From: Methanosarcina sp. MSH10X1
Lineage (GTDB): Archaea > Halobacteriota > Methanosarcinia > Methanosarcinales > Methanosarcinaceae
Assembly (NCBI RefSeq): GCF_004099695.1
Contig: NZ_SCHL01000023.1
Span: 1-45,681, forward strand
Reading direction: 5' to 3'
DNA: 45,681 bases
Shown: positions 35,170 to 44,586 of the stretch, piece by piece
Numbering within the stretch: the stretch's first letter is position 1
How the letters are laid out: every line of letters starts with the position of its first letter
Notes under the pieces: generated by a model
The model's database searches: none
What the model saw: only the letters and a program-made list of their open reading frames with translations
Told to the model about the DNA's origin: nothing
Position numbers and translations under genes: made by a program

Positions 35170-35562
35170 ATGACAGAAAAACTTGGAATTCTGGCCATAG
35201 GCCACGGGAGCAAGCTGCCTTATAACAAGGAAGTTGTGACTCAGATCGCAAATTATATCGCACAGAAGCACTCCGATGTTGTTGTGAGAGCCGGTTTTAT
35301 GGAGAATAGTGAACCAACGCTTGAAAAAGCAATTGAAGGCTTTTCAGGAACTGGCGTTACAAGAGTTGCAGCAGTGCCGGTTTTCCTGGCTTCGGGAGTT
35401 CATATAACAAAGGATATCCCGGAAATCCTGAGCCTTGATGAAAAAGGCTGTGGTACCCTGGAAATTGATGGAAAGACGATTCCCGTGTGCTATGCAAAGC
35501 CTCTCGGGGCCGATGAGCTTATCGCTGAACTTGTGTTCAAAAGGGCTCAGGAAGCCCTTTAA
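35170..35562 (+). CDS. cfbA: Sirohydrochlorin nickel/cobalt chelatase
   Basis: 130 residues, the half-size CbiX-S type of chelatase that works as a homodimer. It inserts Ni into sirohydrochlorin, the first step to F430 (and can make Co-sirohydrochlorin for cobamides). His12 in ILAIGHGSK and His78 in [13 protein letters not shown] are the two metal-binding histidines. The fold pattern [15 protein letters not shown] fits the family. GAGG lies about 9 bases before the ATG. It opens the F430 cluster; cfbE starts 25 bases after its stop. Confidence 0.95.
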   Translation: MTEKLGILAIGHGSKLPYNKEVVTQIANYIAQKHSDVVVRAGFMENSEPTLEKAIEGFSGTGVTRVAAVPVFLASGVHITKDIPEILSLDEKGCGTLEIDGKTIPVCYAKPLGADELIAELVFKRAQEAL

Positions 35563-35587
35563 ATTCATAGCCTGGTCCGGTTATATC

Positions 35588-37048
35588 ATGGACCTGCATA
35601 GGAAAAAGTTCGCCGTGCTCGACCTGACCCACGGCGGCATTCCAATTGCAAAAAGTCTTGCAGGCGCTGGAAACGAAGTATCCGGCATAGACGTCTACGG
35701 GACAGTCGAGCCTGGTATATTGCTTGAACTTGAGGAAAAACACGGGATACACAGCTCAAAAACTCCTTTTCCTGTCTCCGAATTCGATTTCCTGGTCGCG
35801 CCCGTACATCTGGACCCTGCCTATCCCATGCTCGTAGAAGCCAGAGAGCAGGGAAAAATTGTCCTTTCGCACCATGAAGTTGTTGGAGAGATTCTCAAAG
35901 GCGATTCAAGACTCTCCGGAATGAAAACGGTTGAGGTTACGGGCGTAAAAGCGAAAACTAGTACAGCATCCCTCCTTGCCGATATGCTATCCGGGCAGTT
36001 TGAAGTAGCGCTGCATACATCGCGGGGGCTAGAATACTGGAAAGCGGGCGTTTCTTCCCTGATCTACAAAGGTCTGAGCATAACTCCCGGAAGTATTCTG
36101 GTCGCAGTTGAGAAAGTTTTTGAAGCAGGTTTCAGGCCGGATTTTTTTATCTTTGAAATCTCAATAGGAGGCACAGGCACTGCCGATTTCGGGATCCTTA
36201 CCACCCTTTCGCAGGACTACGGAATAGCAAACAATACCGTCCCTGCAAGCGAGGCAAAACTCCAGCTTGTCAGGCACGCAAAACCCGGAAGTATCCTTCT
36301 CATTAATTCAGGAGCCGAAAAAGCCCTTAAAGTTGCAAAAACAACCCGGGCAGGGATTCTAACCTTCAAAGACCCTTTCAATACCGAATTCTCTGAAACC
36401 TCGGGGCAGATAGCCGATTTTGTACTGGAGACCGGATACAGGACCGGGGAACCGCTAACATCTTCAGAATTGTCGACATCTCCGGGGTTATCAGGTTCTG
36501 TCGTTCGCTTAATGCGCAGGGGAAAGGAAATTTTTTCAGCTTTCCCGCGTCCGGGATATAATATTCTGGCTTACAGGACTGCCTTCGTTGCAGCATCAGC
36601 AGCCGCCCTCGAACTTGGAGCTAGACGTGAAGCTGTTATATCAGTAATCGAGAGGTTCACCGGGCTTTCGGGTAGAATGCAGGAGAAGGAAATAAACGGG
36701 ATCTTCCTGATAGATAATTCCAACTCAGGCATGGATATCCTCTCCGCCGAAAAAGCCCTTGATTATGCTCTTCTTAAGAAAAAGGACGAGAAAAAGGAAG
36801 GTATTATCCTCGTGCTTGGAGAAGAAGCTTCTCAGGTCTGCGAGGGGCTGCCCCCAGAATCCGTTCAGGGTTTTGTAACAAAATTCGGTACAAAGTGCAG
36901 GCAGGTTATCCTGGTAGGAGAGCGGATGAGGGCAATAATCGGAAAAAATGTATCTTATGCGCAGAACCTTCCTGAAGGGCTTTCGAAAGCTTCGGAATTT
37001 GCAGGAGGAGACGATATAATACTTTCTTCGGTAAAATGTTTCCGTTAA
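35588..37048 (+). CDS. cfbE: Coenzyme F430 synthetase (Mur ligase-like)
   Basis: A 486-residue cytoplasmic enzyme that uses ATP to form the last carbocyclic ring of F430 from 15,17(3)-seco-F430-17(3)-acid. It has the Mur ligase layout: an N-terminal Rossmann part ([19 protein letters not shown]), the ATP loop [16 protein letters not shown], central domain segments [18 protein letters not shown] and a C-terminal domain with [27 protein letters not shown]. The ATG at 35588 is chosen because MDLHRKK begins the conserved fold; upstream frame overlaps cfbA. The ribosome site is weak, so coupling with cfbA is likely. Confidence 0.93.
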   Translation: MDLHRKKFAVLDLTHGGIPIAKSLAGAGNEVSGIDVYGTVEPGILLELEEKHGIHSSKTPFPVSEFDFLVAPVHLDPAYPMLVEAREQGKIVLSHHEVVGEILKGDSRLSGMKTVEVTGVKAKTSTASLLADMLSGQFEVALHTSRGLEYWKAGVSSLIYKGLSITPGSILVAVEKVFEAGFRPDFFIFEISIGGTGTADFGILTTLSQDYGIANNTVPASEAKLQLVRHAKPGSILLINSGAEKALKVAKTTRAGILTFKDPFNTEFSETSGQIADFVLETGYRTGEPLTSSELSTSPGLSGSVVRLMRRGKEIFSAFPRPGYNILAYRTAFVAASAAALELGARREAVISVIERFTGLSGRMQEKEINGIFLIDNSNSGMDILSAEKALDYALLKKKDEKKEGIILVLGEEASQVCEGLPPESVQGFVTKFGTKCRQVILVGERMRAIIGKNVSYAQNLPEGLSKASEFAGGDDIILSSVKCFR

Positions 37049-37146
37049 AGGTTCCCTTTACGGGTTATTTCCACTGAAGAATTACTGAGGAATTCCGTAG
37101 AATTACCGGAGACATTTCTATCCGGGTAACTATTCCGAAGAGCCAT

Positions 37147-37192
37147 ATTCCGGATACAGACCGAAATAAGGTTTCAGGTGTCTTTCCGGAAT
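37147..37192 (+). terminator. Hairpin between cfbE and cfbD
   Basis: Arms 37147-37162 and 37177-37192 pair at 13 of 16 positions, ending in TCCGGAAT followed by TTTTTA. The loop is about 14 bases. It resembles an intrinsic terminator or attenuator and separates cfbA-cfbE from cfbD-cfbC-cfbB within a 340-base gap. Confidence 0.5.
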
Positions 37193-37388
37193 TTTTATGA
37201 TATAGTTTTATACAGGCTCTTCCAATCTGTATCCGTTCTCATTATTTGTTTAAATTTCAACTGATCGCGTTTCCGGACCCTTCATGCGGTACAGGCGGTA
37301 TCCTATGCCACTGGATGCAGAAGCCATCTGAAAGAAACACACCTTATTATTCCTATCAGCATCAATTATCAGAATAAGAGGATTTGTC
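37193..37388. other. Promoter region of cfbD
   Basis: Together with the hairpin before it, this makes a 340-base gap in the cluster. A TATA-like run (TTTTATGATATAGTTTTATA) lies near 37193-37212. GAGGAT (37378-37383) is the cfbD ribosome site. No gene is seen. Confidence 0.5.
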
Positions 37389-38501
37389 ATGACTGGAAAA
37401 GAGATTTCAATCATCCATCCCCGCCCGAGTTCCATAGTTGCGGCTCTTTATACTCTCAGGGACTTAAATGTCGATGTCGCTATCCTGCACGGGCCTCCCG
37501 GCTGCTCTTTCAAGCATGCAAGGCTGCTCGAAGAAGATGGCATACATGTCGTAACCACAGGTCTTGATGAAAGCGGTTTCGTCTTCGGGGGGCACGACAG
37601 GCTTGTAGAATTAATAAACAAGTCTGTGGAACTTTTTAACCCCAGGGTTATCGGAGTTGTAGGCACCTGCGCCAGCATGATTATCGGAGAAGAGATGCAC
37701 GAAGCCGTGCTTGAGGCAAATCCCGATGTCCCTGTAATCGAAGTTGAGGTGCACGCAGGCTACCACAATAATACAAAAGGCGTGCTCTTTGCCCTGGAAT
37801 CCGCACTCGATGCCGGGATTATCGACCATAAAGAATTCGAGCGCCAGGAGTACCTGCTTGCAAAAGCCACAGACGTGGAAAAGAGGTTTGGGGCTGCAAG
37901 CAGGGAATATCTTGCCCCCTCCCGGGGGGATGTTAAATATAAAGTTGCAAAGCGTGTAATTGAACTTCTCAAAGAAGGCAAGAAAGGCCTGGTCATAATG
38001 AATGCCAAAAAGGAGACCGGCTACATGTTTGCAGATATCACCCTTGCAGTCAATGAGGTTGCAGCAGCCCTCGGGAAAAAAGACAATCTTATTAATATGG
38101 CAAATATCGATCCGAAGCTCGGGCTTCCGCGAGTAAGGCAGCATGCCGAATACATAATGAGAGACCTGAACTTACACGGCGTTAAGGTGCATGAAATCAT
38201 TGGCGGCATGGACGAGTATCCGGTTGCAGGGGAAAAGGTTAGTGAACTTATAAAGGAAAAATACAGCGATTTCGATTTTGCGATCATTACGGGCGTTCCT
38301 CATGCAATCCCTATGGAGCACATAAGGGGCATGGAGCTGATTTCGATTACTAACGGCCCGAGACAGGTCCTGCCCTTAAAAGAGATGGGACACGAATATG
38401 TGCTGGTCGAAATCGACCTTCATCCGAAAACTCTGGGTGTCAGTGAGATCGTGGAATCCGAGTTCGGGGCTACCTTAAGGGAAATTGCAAAGGAAGCCTG
38501 A
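37389..38501 (+). CDS. cfbD: Ni-sirohydrochlorin a,c-diamide reductive cyclase, NifD-like subunit
   Basis: 370 residues of a single nitrogenase NifD/NifK-type subunit, much shorter than NifD. With CfbC it performs the six-electron reduction and cyclisation of Ni-sirohydrochlorin a,c-diamide. [16 protein letters not shown] holds one iron-sulphur Cys and [16 protein letters not shown] another. [30 protein letters not shown] closes the catalytic domain. It starts at ATG 37389 after GAGGAT. cfbC follows 37 bases after its stop. Confidence 0.95.
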   Translation: MTGKEISIIHPRPSSIVAALYTLRDLNVDVAILHGPPGCSFKHARLLEEDGIHVVTTGLDESGFVFGGHDRLVELINKSVELFNPRVIGVVGTCASMIIGEEMHEAVLEANPDVPVIEVEVHAGYHNNTKGVLFALESALDAGIIDHKEFERQEYLLAKATDVEKRFGAASREYLAPSRGDVKYKVAKRVIELLKEGKKGLVIMNAKKETGYMFADITLAVNEVAAALGKKDNLINMANIDPKLGLPRVRQHAEYIMRDLNLHGVKVHEIIGGMDEYPVAGEKVSELIKEKYSDFDFAIITGVPHAIPMEHIRGMELISITNGPRQVLPLKEMGHEYVLVEIDLHPKTLGVSEIVESEFGATLREIAKEA

Positions 38502-38538
38502 GCGAGAAGAAATGGGATAAAATCAGGAGGAAGATCCT

Positions 38539-39336
38539 TTGAAAAAACAAAAGATCATAGCAATCTACGGAAAAGGCGGCATAGGCAAATCAAGTACGGC
38601 CTCAAACGTTGCCGCCGCCTGTGCTGAAGCAGGCAAGAAAGTAATGATCATAGGCTGCGATCCTAAAAGCGACTCATCAATCACCCTGCTTGGAGGCAGG
38701 AGAATTCCAACCATTCTGGACCTCCTGCGCGAGGGCGTGGATATAAAAGAAGAAGACGTGGTTTTTGAAGGATATGCAGGAGTCAAATGCGTGGAAGCCG
38801 GCGGCCCCGAACCCGGTATAGGGTGTGCGGGACGAGGGATAATTGTTGCAATCCAGAAACTGAAGAGTATTTCAGGAGATCTCCTGAAAGAGCAGGATCT
38901 GATAATTTACGACGTGCCCGGAGACATTGTCTGCGGCGGGTTTGTTGCCCCTGTCAGGAAAGGATTCGTAAATGAGGCCTATGTCCTGACTTCAGGAGAG
39001 TACATGCCCCTTTACGCAGCTAATAATATCTGTAAGGGCCTTTCCAAGATAGGAATGCCTCTCAGCGGAATAATCTGCAATTCCAGAAATGCAAGCAGGG
39101 AAGAAGAAATCGTTGCGAAGTTTGCTGAAGAGATCGGCAGCCGGCTTATGGCTTTTATCCCGAAGAGTCAGGTTGTCCAGGACTGTGAAAGGGAGGGTTA
39201 CTCTGTAATGGAAAAGGCACCCGAGTCCGATATTGCAGATACTTACCGCAAACTTGGAAAAGAAATCCTTGAAAACGAGAAAAAAGTTACATCCGATTCC
39301 CTGAGTGACGAGCGATTAAGGGAATTGACAAAGTGA
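38539..39336 (+). CDS. cfbC: Reductive cyclase ATPase, NifH-like subunit
   Basis: 265 residues of a NifH-type homodimeric ATPase that passes electrons to CfbD. P-loop [12 protein letters not shown] near residues 9-20; Cys96 in GIGCAGRG and Cys132 in GDIVCGGF are the ligands of the bridging 4Fe-4S cluster; DPKSDSS and [11 protein letters not shown] are switch regions. The start codon is TTG at 38539, fixed by AGGAGG 10 bases before it. It lies between cfbD and cfbB in one transcription unit. No nitrogenase genes are present, so it is not nifH. Confidence 0.95.
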   Translation: MKKQKIIAIYGKGGIGKSSTASNVAAACAEAGKKVMIIGCDPKSDSSITLLGGRRIPTILDLLREGVDIKEEDVVFEGYAGVKCVEAGGPEPGIGCAGRGIIVAIQKLKSISGDLLKEQDLIIYDVPGDIVCGGFVAPVRKGFVNEAYVLTSGEYMPLYAANNICKGLSKIGMPLSGIICNSRNASREEEIVAKFAEEIGSRLMAFIPKSQVVQDCEREGYSVMEKAPESDIADTYRKLGKEILENEKKVTSDSLSDERLRELTK

Positions 39337-39393
39337 ACTGAAGCATATTTAACCTTATAATATCGCATGAAATAGATCAGGGGTATCGAAAAA

Positions 39394-40881
39394 ATGCTTA
39401 GTGACAGGCAATCCGCAGCAGGGAGCATTCCAAGGATTCTCATCTCCGCAGACCGTTCTTCTTCAGGCAAGACCACAATTTCCATGGGTTTAATGGCTGT
39501 CCTAGTCTCAAGGGGATACAAAGTCCAGCCTTTCAAAGTCGCTCTGGACTACATAGATCCGAGTTACCATACTGAAATAACGGGCAGGTTCTGCAGGAAT
39601 CTTGACGGCTACCTTATGGGCGAGAGCGGGATTCTGGATGTCTATACCCATGCCTGCGAGGCCGGAGATCAGGCTGATATTACGATTATCGAAGGGGTTC
39701 GAGGACTTTACGAAGGTTTTGAGAGCCTGAGCGATCTTGGAAGCACTGCCCAGGTTGCAAAAATCCTCAAATGCCCTGTAATTCTTGTAATCAATGCACG
39801 AAGCATTACCCGTTCGAGTGCCGCCCTTGTCAACGGATATAAAAACTTTGACCCTGATGTTGAAATTTCAGGGGTTATCCTTAATAACATCGGAAGCCGC
39901 CGCCATGCCGAGAAGGCAAAGGAGGCGATCGAGTATTATACAGGCGTTCCGGTTATAGGAATTGTTCCTAGAGACCCTTCGATGCAGATTTCCATGCGCC
40001 ATCTAGGGCTTATACCAGCGCTCGAGGGCCGAAGACGGCTTGGGGACGGAGGTTTTGATGCCCGCCTTCAGGGCATTGAGGAAATTATCAATAAAGGTAT
40101 TGATGTGGACCGTTTCCTGGAAATCGCAAAAAGGGCAGAGCCTCTGAAAAGCCCTGAAAATAGCGTTTTTTCTCCTGCTCCCAATGCCGGAGTCTCCAGA
40201 CTGAAGATAGGTGTAGCTCTGGACGAGGCTTTCAACTTCTACTATCGCGATAATCTCGACCTTCTGGAACTTGCAGGCGCAGAAATAGTTTACTTCAGCC
40301 CGGTTAAGGATACATCCCTTCCTGAGGTTGACGGGCTCTATATCGGGGGAGGCTATCCTGAACTCTTTGCAGCCGAACTTGAAGCCAATGAGTCCATGCG
40401 CCAGGATATCAAAAAAGCTTCTGCTGCAGGCATGCCTATTTACGCCGAATGCGGGGGGCTTATGTACCTTACGGAAAAAATAAGCACAGGAGTCCCAGGG
40501 AAGGGAACCTATCACGATGCTTCAATGCCGGAGTCCACGTACTCAATGGTCGGGGCTCTCCCAGGACACACTGTTATGGGACAGACAAGAGTGGTCAGCT
40601 ACAATATCGGAATCCTTACAAAGGACTGCCTTATCGGGAAAAAAGGCAACAGTTTCAAAGGGCACGAGTTCCACCACTCAGAAATAAGGGAAATTCCCGA
40701 GGATGCCGAATTTGCAATAACCCTGTCGAGGGGAACTGGCATAAAACACGATAAGGACGGGCTGATTTCCGGAAATACCCTTGGCTCTTACGCTCACCTG
40801 CATGGAGTTGCGTACAGGGAACTTGCAGGCTCACTTGTAGAGGCTGCAAGGAAGTTTCGGGAATCCAGAACTCTTCCATAG
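39394..40881 (+). CDS. cfbB: Ni-sirohydrochlorin a,c-diamide synthase
   Basis: 495 residues, a homologue of cobyrinate a,c-diamide synthase CbiA. It amidates two acetate side chains of Ni-sirohydrochlorin using ATP and glutamine. The N-terminal dethiobiotin-synthase-like ATP domain carries ISADRSSSGKTTISMGL and FKVALDYIDPSYHTEITG. The C-terminal class I glutaminase domain has the catalytic Cys353 in IYAECGGLMYLTE and the pair GHEFHHSEIRE. Within the F430 cluster this fixes the nickel substrate; alone it could be cbiA. A hairpin follows the gene. Confidence 0.95.
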   Translation: MLSDRQSAAGSIPRILISADRSSSGKTTISMGLMAVLVSRGYKVQPFKVALDYIDPSYHTEITGRFCRNLDGYLMGESGILDVYTHACEAGDQADITIIEGVRGLYEGFESLSDLGSTAQVAKILKCPVILVINARSITRSSAALVNGYKNFDPDVEISGVILNNIGSRRHAEKAKEAIEYYTGVPVIGIVPRDPSMQISMRHLGLIPALEGRRRLGDGGFDARLQGIEEIINKGIDVDRFLEIAKRAEPLKSPENSVFSPAPNAGVSRLKIGVALDEAFNFYYRDNLDLLELAGAEIVYFSPVKDTSLPEVDGLYIGGGYPELFAAELEANESMRQDIKKASAAGMPIYAECGGLMYLTEKISTGVPGKGTYHDASMPESTYSMVGALPGHTVMGQTRVVSYNIGILTKDCLIGKKGNSFKGHEFHHSEIREIPEDAEFAITLSRGTGIKHDKDGLISGNTLGSYAHLHGVAYRELAGSLVEAARKFRESRTLP

Positions 40882-41004
40882 TATGCACAGGACTTCCGTT
40901 AATACAGGCATCTTACGTATGCTGCAATTATTTTAATAACGTGTGCGGATTCAGACGAAGATATGCCTGTAAACAACTAATCCGTATGATACATTCCAGA
41001 TTGC

Positions 41005-41031
41005 AGGTTCAAATCCCGAAAGCCTGAACCT
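41005..41031 (+). terminator. Hairpin downstream of cfbB
   Basis: AGGTTCA (41005-41011) pairs perfectly with TGAACCT (41025-41031). It lies 124 bases after cfbB. There is no following T run, so termination is possible but unproved. Confidence 0.4.
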
Positions 41032-41247
41032 TTGCAGGTCGAAAGAGCAATATTATATTAAACCACATTATAACAAGTTAGATTATAGTAAATGGACTGT
41101 AACAAATTATATATGAGAATCCAGATTAAGATAACTCACATTATAATAAATTAGACTACTGCACGCAAAATTATAACAGGTCGATTACAACAAGCCAGCC
41201 TGTTATAGAAACTTATTTTCATTTTATTTTCTTTTCAGGTGAATCTA
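41032..41247. other. AT-rich near-repeats upstream of endA
   Basis: CACATTATAA plus an ATTAGATTA-like tail occurs at 41064-41088 and, with about four changes, at 41137-41161, 73 bp apart; a weaker copy lies near 41171. TATA-like motifs are plentiful. AGGTGA (41237-41242) is the endA ribosome site. Confidence 0.5.
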
Positions 41248-42300
41248 TTGAAAACACAACTTAAAGGAGACCGTGTACTTGCCGGAAAGGAAGCGGTAGC
41301 CGAACTTTACAAAACTGGTTATTTCGGACGCCCTAAAGGTGATGGGCTCGAACTCTCACTTGTAGAAGCTGCTTTCCTTCTGTCCAGAGGAAAGCTGGAA
41401 ATCGAACTCGAGGGTAAATTGCTTGATTTCAGAACCTTTTTCGAACAGGCTTCTTTGAGGCAGCCGAATTTTGAGCTGAAATATATCGTTTACAAGGATC
41501 TCAAGGAGAGGGGTTATTATGTCCAGCCATCAGCCGCGGATTTCCGGGTGTACCCCAGAGGCAGCCATCCGGGTAAAAGTGCAGCAAAGATCTTTGTCCA
41601 TGTCCAGTCGGAAAGACAACTTCTTCCTGTAAAACTTCTGCAGGACTCGGTCGCCTCGGCAGAGAATGTACGCAAGCAGTTTATCCTGGCTGTGGTGGAT
41701 GAGGAAAGCGACCTCACATTCTATGAGGTTAAAACCGCAGTCCCTGAAGGAGATATGCCTGAGCCGTATCCCGCGGTCGAAACCGATGCTACTTTCCTGG
41801 AAGACAGGGTAATAGTGTGGGATGCCCAGGCTTCGGAAACGCTCTATTCAAAGGGCTTTTACGGGAAAATGCTGGACTCTGAAAGGCTGCAGCTCTCCCT
41901 GGTGGAGTCCCTTTACCTCTTCTCCAGAGGTGTGATAACGGTTCGGGACAGAAAAGGCAAGGTATTTTCATTCGACGAGTTTATCAGGAAAGCCTCGGAG
42001 ATTGAGAGCTCTTTCCTGAGAAAGTACAGTGCATATAAAGACCTCAGGGATTCTGGGCATGTAGTCAAAACCGGCTTTAAGTTCGGGACGAATTTCAGGG
42101 TATACCGGAAAGTCGAGTCGATTGAAAAAATTCCACATTCGGAGTACCTTGTTAATGCCATCCCTATAGATTTCGAGTTCAGGCTTCCGGTTATGTCGGG
42201 AGCGGTCAGGCTTGCAAACAGCGTGCGGAAAACTATGCTTTTTGCAGTTGAGAACGGGGAAAATCTCGAATATCTGGACATCAGCCGGACGAAAATGTGA
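41248..42300 (+). CDS. endA: tRNA-intron endonuclease, alpha2 type
   Basis: 350 residues, two fused copies of the archaeal splicing-endonuclease subunit, as in alpha2 homodimers. The C-terminal copy keeps the catalytic triad: Tyr286 (FRVYRK), His297 (IPHSEYLV) and Lys328 (SVRKTMLFAV). The N-terminal copy (YFGRPKGDGLELSLVEAAFLL, FRVYPRGSH) is structural, without the complete triad. The enzyme cuts the bulge-helix-bulge motifs of pre-tRNA and pre-rRNA. TTG at 41248, 5 bases after AGGTGA, is preferred to the GTG at 41239, which overlaps that ribosome site. Confidence 0.93.
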   Translation: MKTQLKGDRVLAGKEAVAELYKTGYFGRPKGDGLELSLVEAAFLLSRGKLEIELEGKLLDFRTFFEQASLRQPNFELKYIVYKDLKERGYYVQPSAADFRVYPRGSHPGKSAAKIFVHVQSERQLLPVKLLQDSVASAENVRKQFILAVVDEESDLTFYEVKTAVPEGDMPEPYPAVETDATFLEDRVIVWDAQASETLYSKGFYGKMLDSERLQLSLVESLYLFSRGVITVRDRKGKVFSFDEFIRKASEIESSFLRKYSAYKDLRDSGHVVKTGFKFGTNFRVYRKVESIEKIPHSEYLVNAIPIDFEFRLPVMSGAVRLANSVRKTMLFAVENGENLEYLDISRTKM

Positions 42301-42390
42301 TCCCTGTCCGGAATGTACAGAGTATTTTCTCCTGCTGTCAACATTCCTTAGAATTCATAGAATAGGATCTTCAGCCGAGGATGAGTATAA

Positions 42391-42786
42391 ATGTGGGATA
42401 TAATTGCAGTAGACATCTCTGGCAGGCACAGGATTAAAGGAGGCTATTACATGGTATGTGCAGCAGCAGCTCTGACGGTCTCGGCTAACTATATTGAGAA
42501 GGTCAAGCAGGTCAAAATCCTGCCCCTCTGGCTAAAAAGAGCTCCCAGCCTGCTGGATATTGTGCAGTTGATTGAAGATACGGCTGACCAGCTTTCCTTC
42601 GAGGGCACAATTGTTGCAGAAAAAGGGGACATGTACAATAAACCGAGATGGGTGACCGAAAGCATGTTTTCCAGAGCTTTCAAGTATCAGGAGTCCATTG
42701 CCGAGAGACGGTCCATCGAGCTCGTGCACCATATTTCCCTGAGCACCCGCAATCTATTGATAAAAGAACTTCAAATCGAGGCATGA
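42391..42786 (+). CDS. DUF2209-like protein upstream of hflX
   Basis: 131 residues. It begins MWDIIAVDISGRHRIKGGYYMVCAAAALTVS, which looks like the first strand of an RNase H-like or ATPase-type fold with an Asp (VDISG) in the first strand; an acidic-residue site is possible. The family resembles DUF2209 of methanogens, function unknown. GAGGATGAG precedes the ATG. Its stop overlaps the hflX start (ATGA, 42783-42786), so the two are translated together. Confidence 0.65.
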   Translation: MWDIIAVDISGRHRIKGGYYMVCAAAALTVSANYIEKVKQVKILPLWLKRAPSLLDIVQLIEDTADQLSFEGTIVAEKGDMYNKPRWVTESMFSRAFKYQESIAERRSIELVHHISLSTRNLLIKELQIEA

Positions 42787-44069
42787 AAATTTCAGCAGAA
42801 CAGAAACCCGGAAACGGGAACAGGGTAATTCTTGCTAAACGGACAATTCCCAATTCTGATCCGGAGCGTGAGGAATACCTCTTTCAGGAACTCAGAGAAC
42901 TTGCAAAAGCAGCAGGTTACCTGCCGGTAGGTGAGCTCAAGCAAACCAGGTATCCCGACTCAAGGTATCAGCTGGGCAGGGGGAAAATTGAGGAGCTTGC
43001 CGAGCTTGTGAGGAACACGGGTGCAGATAAAGTAATTTTCTATAACAGGCTTTCTACGACCCAGCTCTTCAATATTTCGGAAATTTGTAAATGCCAGATT
43101 ATTGATAAATTCCAGCTCATCCTTGAGATCTTTGCAAAAAGGGCGATTACCCACCGCTCAAAACTGCAGGTAGAACTGGCAAGATTGAGGTACGAGGTAC
43201 CCAGGGCAAGAGCCGTTGTTTCTCTTGTTAAAAAAGAAGAAAGAGCAGGGTTCATGGGGCTTGGAGATTACGAGGATTCGTATGAACAGGACCTGAAGAA
43301 AAGAATAGCAAGGATTGAGAATGAACTCGAATCGGCAGAAAAAGACGATGAGTCCCTTCGGGCTTTAAGGCATAGAAAAGGCTTTTCCTTAATTTCCCTT
43401 GCAGGGTATACAAATGCCGGAAAAAGCACACTCTTCAATGCTATTGTAAGTGAGTGTGTCGAGGCAAAGAATATGCTTTTTACGACGCTTGTACCCGTGA
43501 CCCGGGCTCTGGATCTCGGCGGGCGAAAAGCTCTTCTGACCGATACCGTGGGATTTATAGAGGATCTTCCCCACTGGCTGGTTGATGCCTTTAAATCCAC
43601 CCTTGACGAAATTTTTCTCTCGGACCTTATACTCCTGGTCGTGGATGTAAGCGAAAAACCCGAGATGATCCTGCAGAAACTTTCTACATCTCACGACACT
43701 CTCTGGGACCGGATTCAGGGAGCTCCTATTATCACTGTGCTTAACAAGGTCGATCTGGTTGACGAATCCGAACTTGACAGTATTCTGGAACAGATCGGTT
43801 ATATGGCTCCGAACCCTGTATTTGTCTCCGCAAAAAAAGGTACCGGCATTACTGCGCTAAAAGCCGAGATAGTCAAGCACCTGCCTCCGTGGTGTTTTTG
43901 TTCCCTTTCTCTTCCAAATTCGGAAGAAGGAATGTCAATTCTTTCCTGGCTCTATGAAGAGGGAATTGTACACAGGGTTGAATTCGGAGAGCTGATCCAT
44001 GTGGATTATGAAGCTAGAACCGAGATAATCAACAGAGCACATGCTCTCCTCGGACCCAAAGAAACTTAA
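42783..44069 (+). CDS. hflX: Ribosome-associated GTPase HflX
   Basis: 428 residues from the ATG that overlaps the previous stop. The N-terminal HflX domain has the glycine-rich YQLGRGKIEELAELV. A helical linker follows with RLRYEVPRARAVVSLVKKEERAGFMGLGDYE. The G domain has G1 GYTNAGKST (208-216), G3 LLTDTVGFIEDLPHWL and G4 LNKVDLVD. HflX binds the 50S subunit and splits or rescues stalled ribosomes in bacteria; a similar role is inferred here. The last codons are duplicated in tandem after the gene. Confidence 0.95.
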   Translation: MKISAEQKPGNGNRVILAKRTIPNSDPEREEYLFQELRELAKAAGYLPVGELKQTRYPDSRYQLGRGKIEELAELVRNTGADKVIFYNRLSTTQLFNISEICKCQIIDKFQLILEIFAKRAITHRSKLQVELARLRYEVPRARAVVSLVKKEERAGFMGLGDYEDSYEQDLKKRIARIENELESAEKDDESLRALRHRKGFSLISLAGYTNAGKSTLFNAIVSECVEAKNMLFTTLVPVTRALDLGGRKALLTDTVGFIEDLPHWLVDAFKSTLDEIFLSDLILLVVDVSEKPEMILQKLSTSHDTLWDRIQGAPIITVLNKVDLVDESELDSILEQIGYMAPNPVFVSAKKGTGITALKAEIVKHLPPWCFCSLSLPNSEEGMSILSWLYEEGIVHRVEFGELIHVDYEARTEIINRAHALLGPKET

Positions 44070-44192
44070 ATATTGTTCTGATCAAACTTTTCTGAAAAGT
44101 TTGGCACACGCTCTCCTCGGACCCAAAGAAACTTAAATATTGTTTTGATCAAACTTTTCTGAAAAGTTTGGCACACTCTCTCCTCGGACCAG
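44044..44192 (+). repeat. 67-bp tandem duplication covering the hflX 3' end
   Basis: CTCTCCTCGGACC starts at 44044, 44111 and 44178, exactly 67 bp apart. The first two units are nearly identical along their whole length. The third stops after about 15 bases. Each full unit holds the last hflX codons, the stop and the palindrome CAAACTTTTC-T-GAAAAGTTTG, a likely terminator, so there are two terminators in a row. Confidence 0.9.
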
Positions 44193-44384
44193 AAGAAGTC
44201 TTAAGGCATCCGGACCATTCCCAGGTTCTTCTGGAGATTATAAAGCCTTTTCAAATTTATAAAAGGTGCTGGAATATTAATAGAACGTTTTGCAATATCT
44301 TTTTCTTATAAAATTTTTTGTATGGCTGGAGTACTGTTCGTATAAGTACGAAAGGTATTTATATTCAAAAGTCGTTTGTATACA
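44193..44384. other. Intergenic; promoter of the candidate small RNA
   Basis: The first 70 bases after the tandem repeat read like leftover coding sequence (GPEEVLRHPDHSQVLLEII in one frame) without a start. A TATA-like TTTATATT at about 44357-44364 lies some 25 bases before the structured element at 44385. Confidence 0.45.
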
Positions 44385-44535
44385 TGCGAACGGGCGTCTA
44401 CTGAAGACATCAGACCCTCCTAATATCATAAACTATACCCTTAAAACCAGATTTTGCTATGTTTCGGCCCGTTCGCAATTCCTCCTATGTTTTATTTTTT
44501 ATGACTCGATTCGTTCGTAATACGACGAATTTTTT
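44385..44535 (+). ncRNA. Candidate small RNA with two anti-Shine-Dalgarno motifs
   Basis: An 11-bp perfect long-range stem pairs TGCGAACGGGC (44385-44395) with GCCCGTTCGCA (44467-44477). CCTCCTA occurs at 44416-44422 in the enclosed loop and again at 44481-44487 just outside it. ATTCGTTCGT, AAT, ACGACGAAT and a T run (about 44510-44535) form a terminator-like hairpin. A TATA-like box lies about 25 bases before the first stem arm. No protein frame is supported. The model is inferred from sequence alone. Confidence 0.5.
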
Positions 44536-44552
44536 CAGGTTTCGTTTCAAAA

Positions 44553-44586
44553 TTTATATAAATTCATTTCTCATTTTCCTGTTTGC
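44553..44586 (+). promoter_or_regulatory. TATA box of a leaderless gene
   Basis: TTTATATAAA (44553-44562) is centred about 29 bases before the ATG at 44587, and there is no ribosome site in between. The transcript therefore probably begins at or just before the start codon. Confidence 0.55.

Noticed and set aside
38539-39336. Possible nitrogenase nifH
   Set aside because: It is flanked by cfbD and cfbB, and no nifD/nifK/nifE genes exist; CfbC is the right family.
41001-41020. GGTTCAAATCC, like a tRNA T-loop
   Set aside because: The flanking bases do not make a T stem and no acceptor or anticodon stem fits; the sequence is better explained by the 7-bp hairpin AGGTTCA/TGAACCT.
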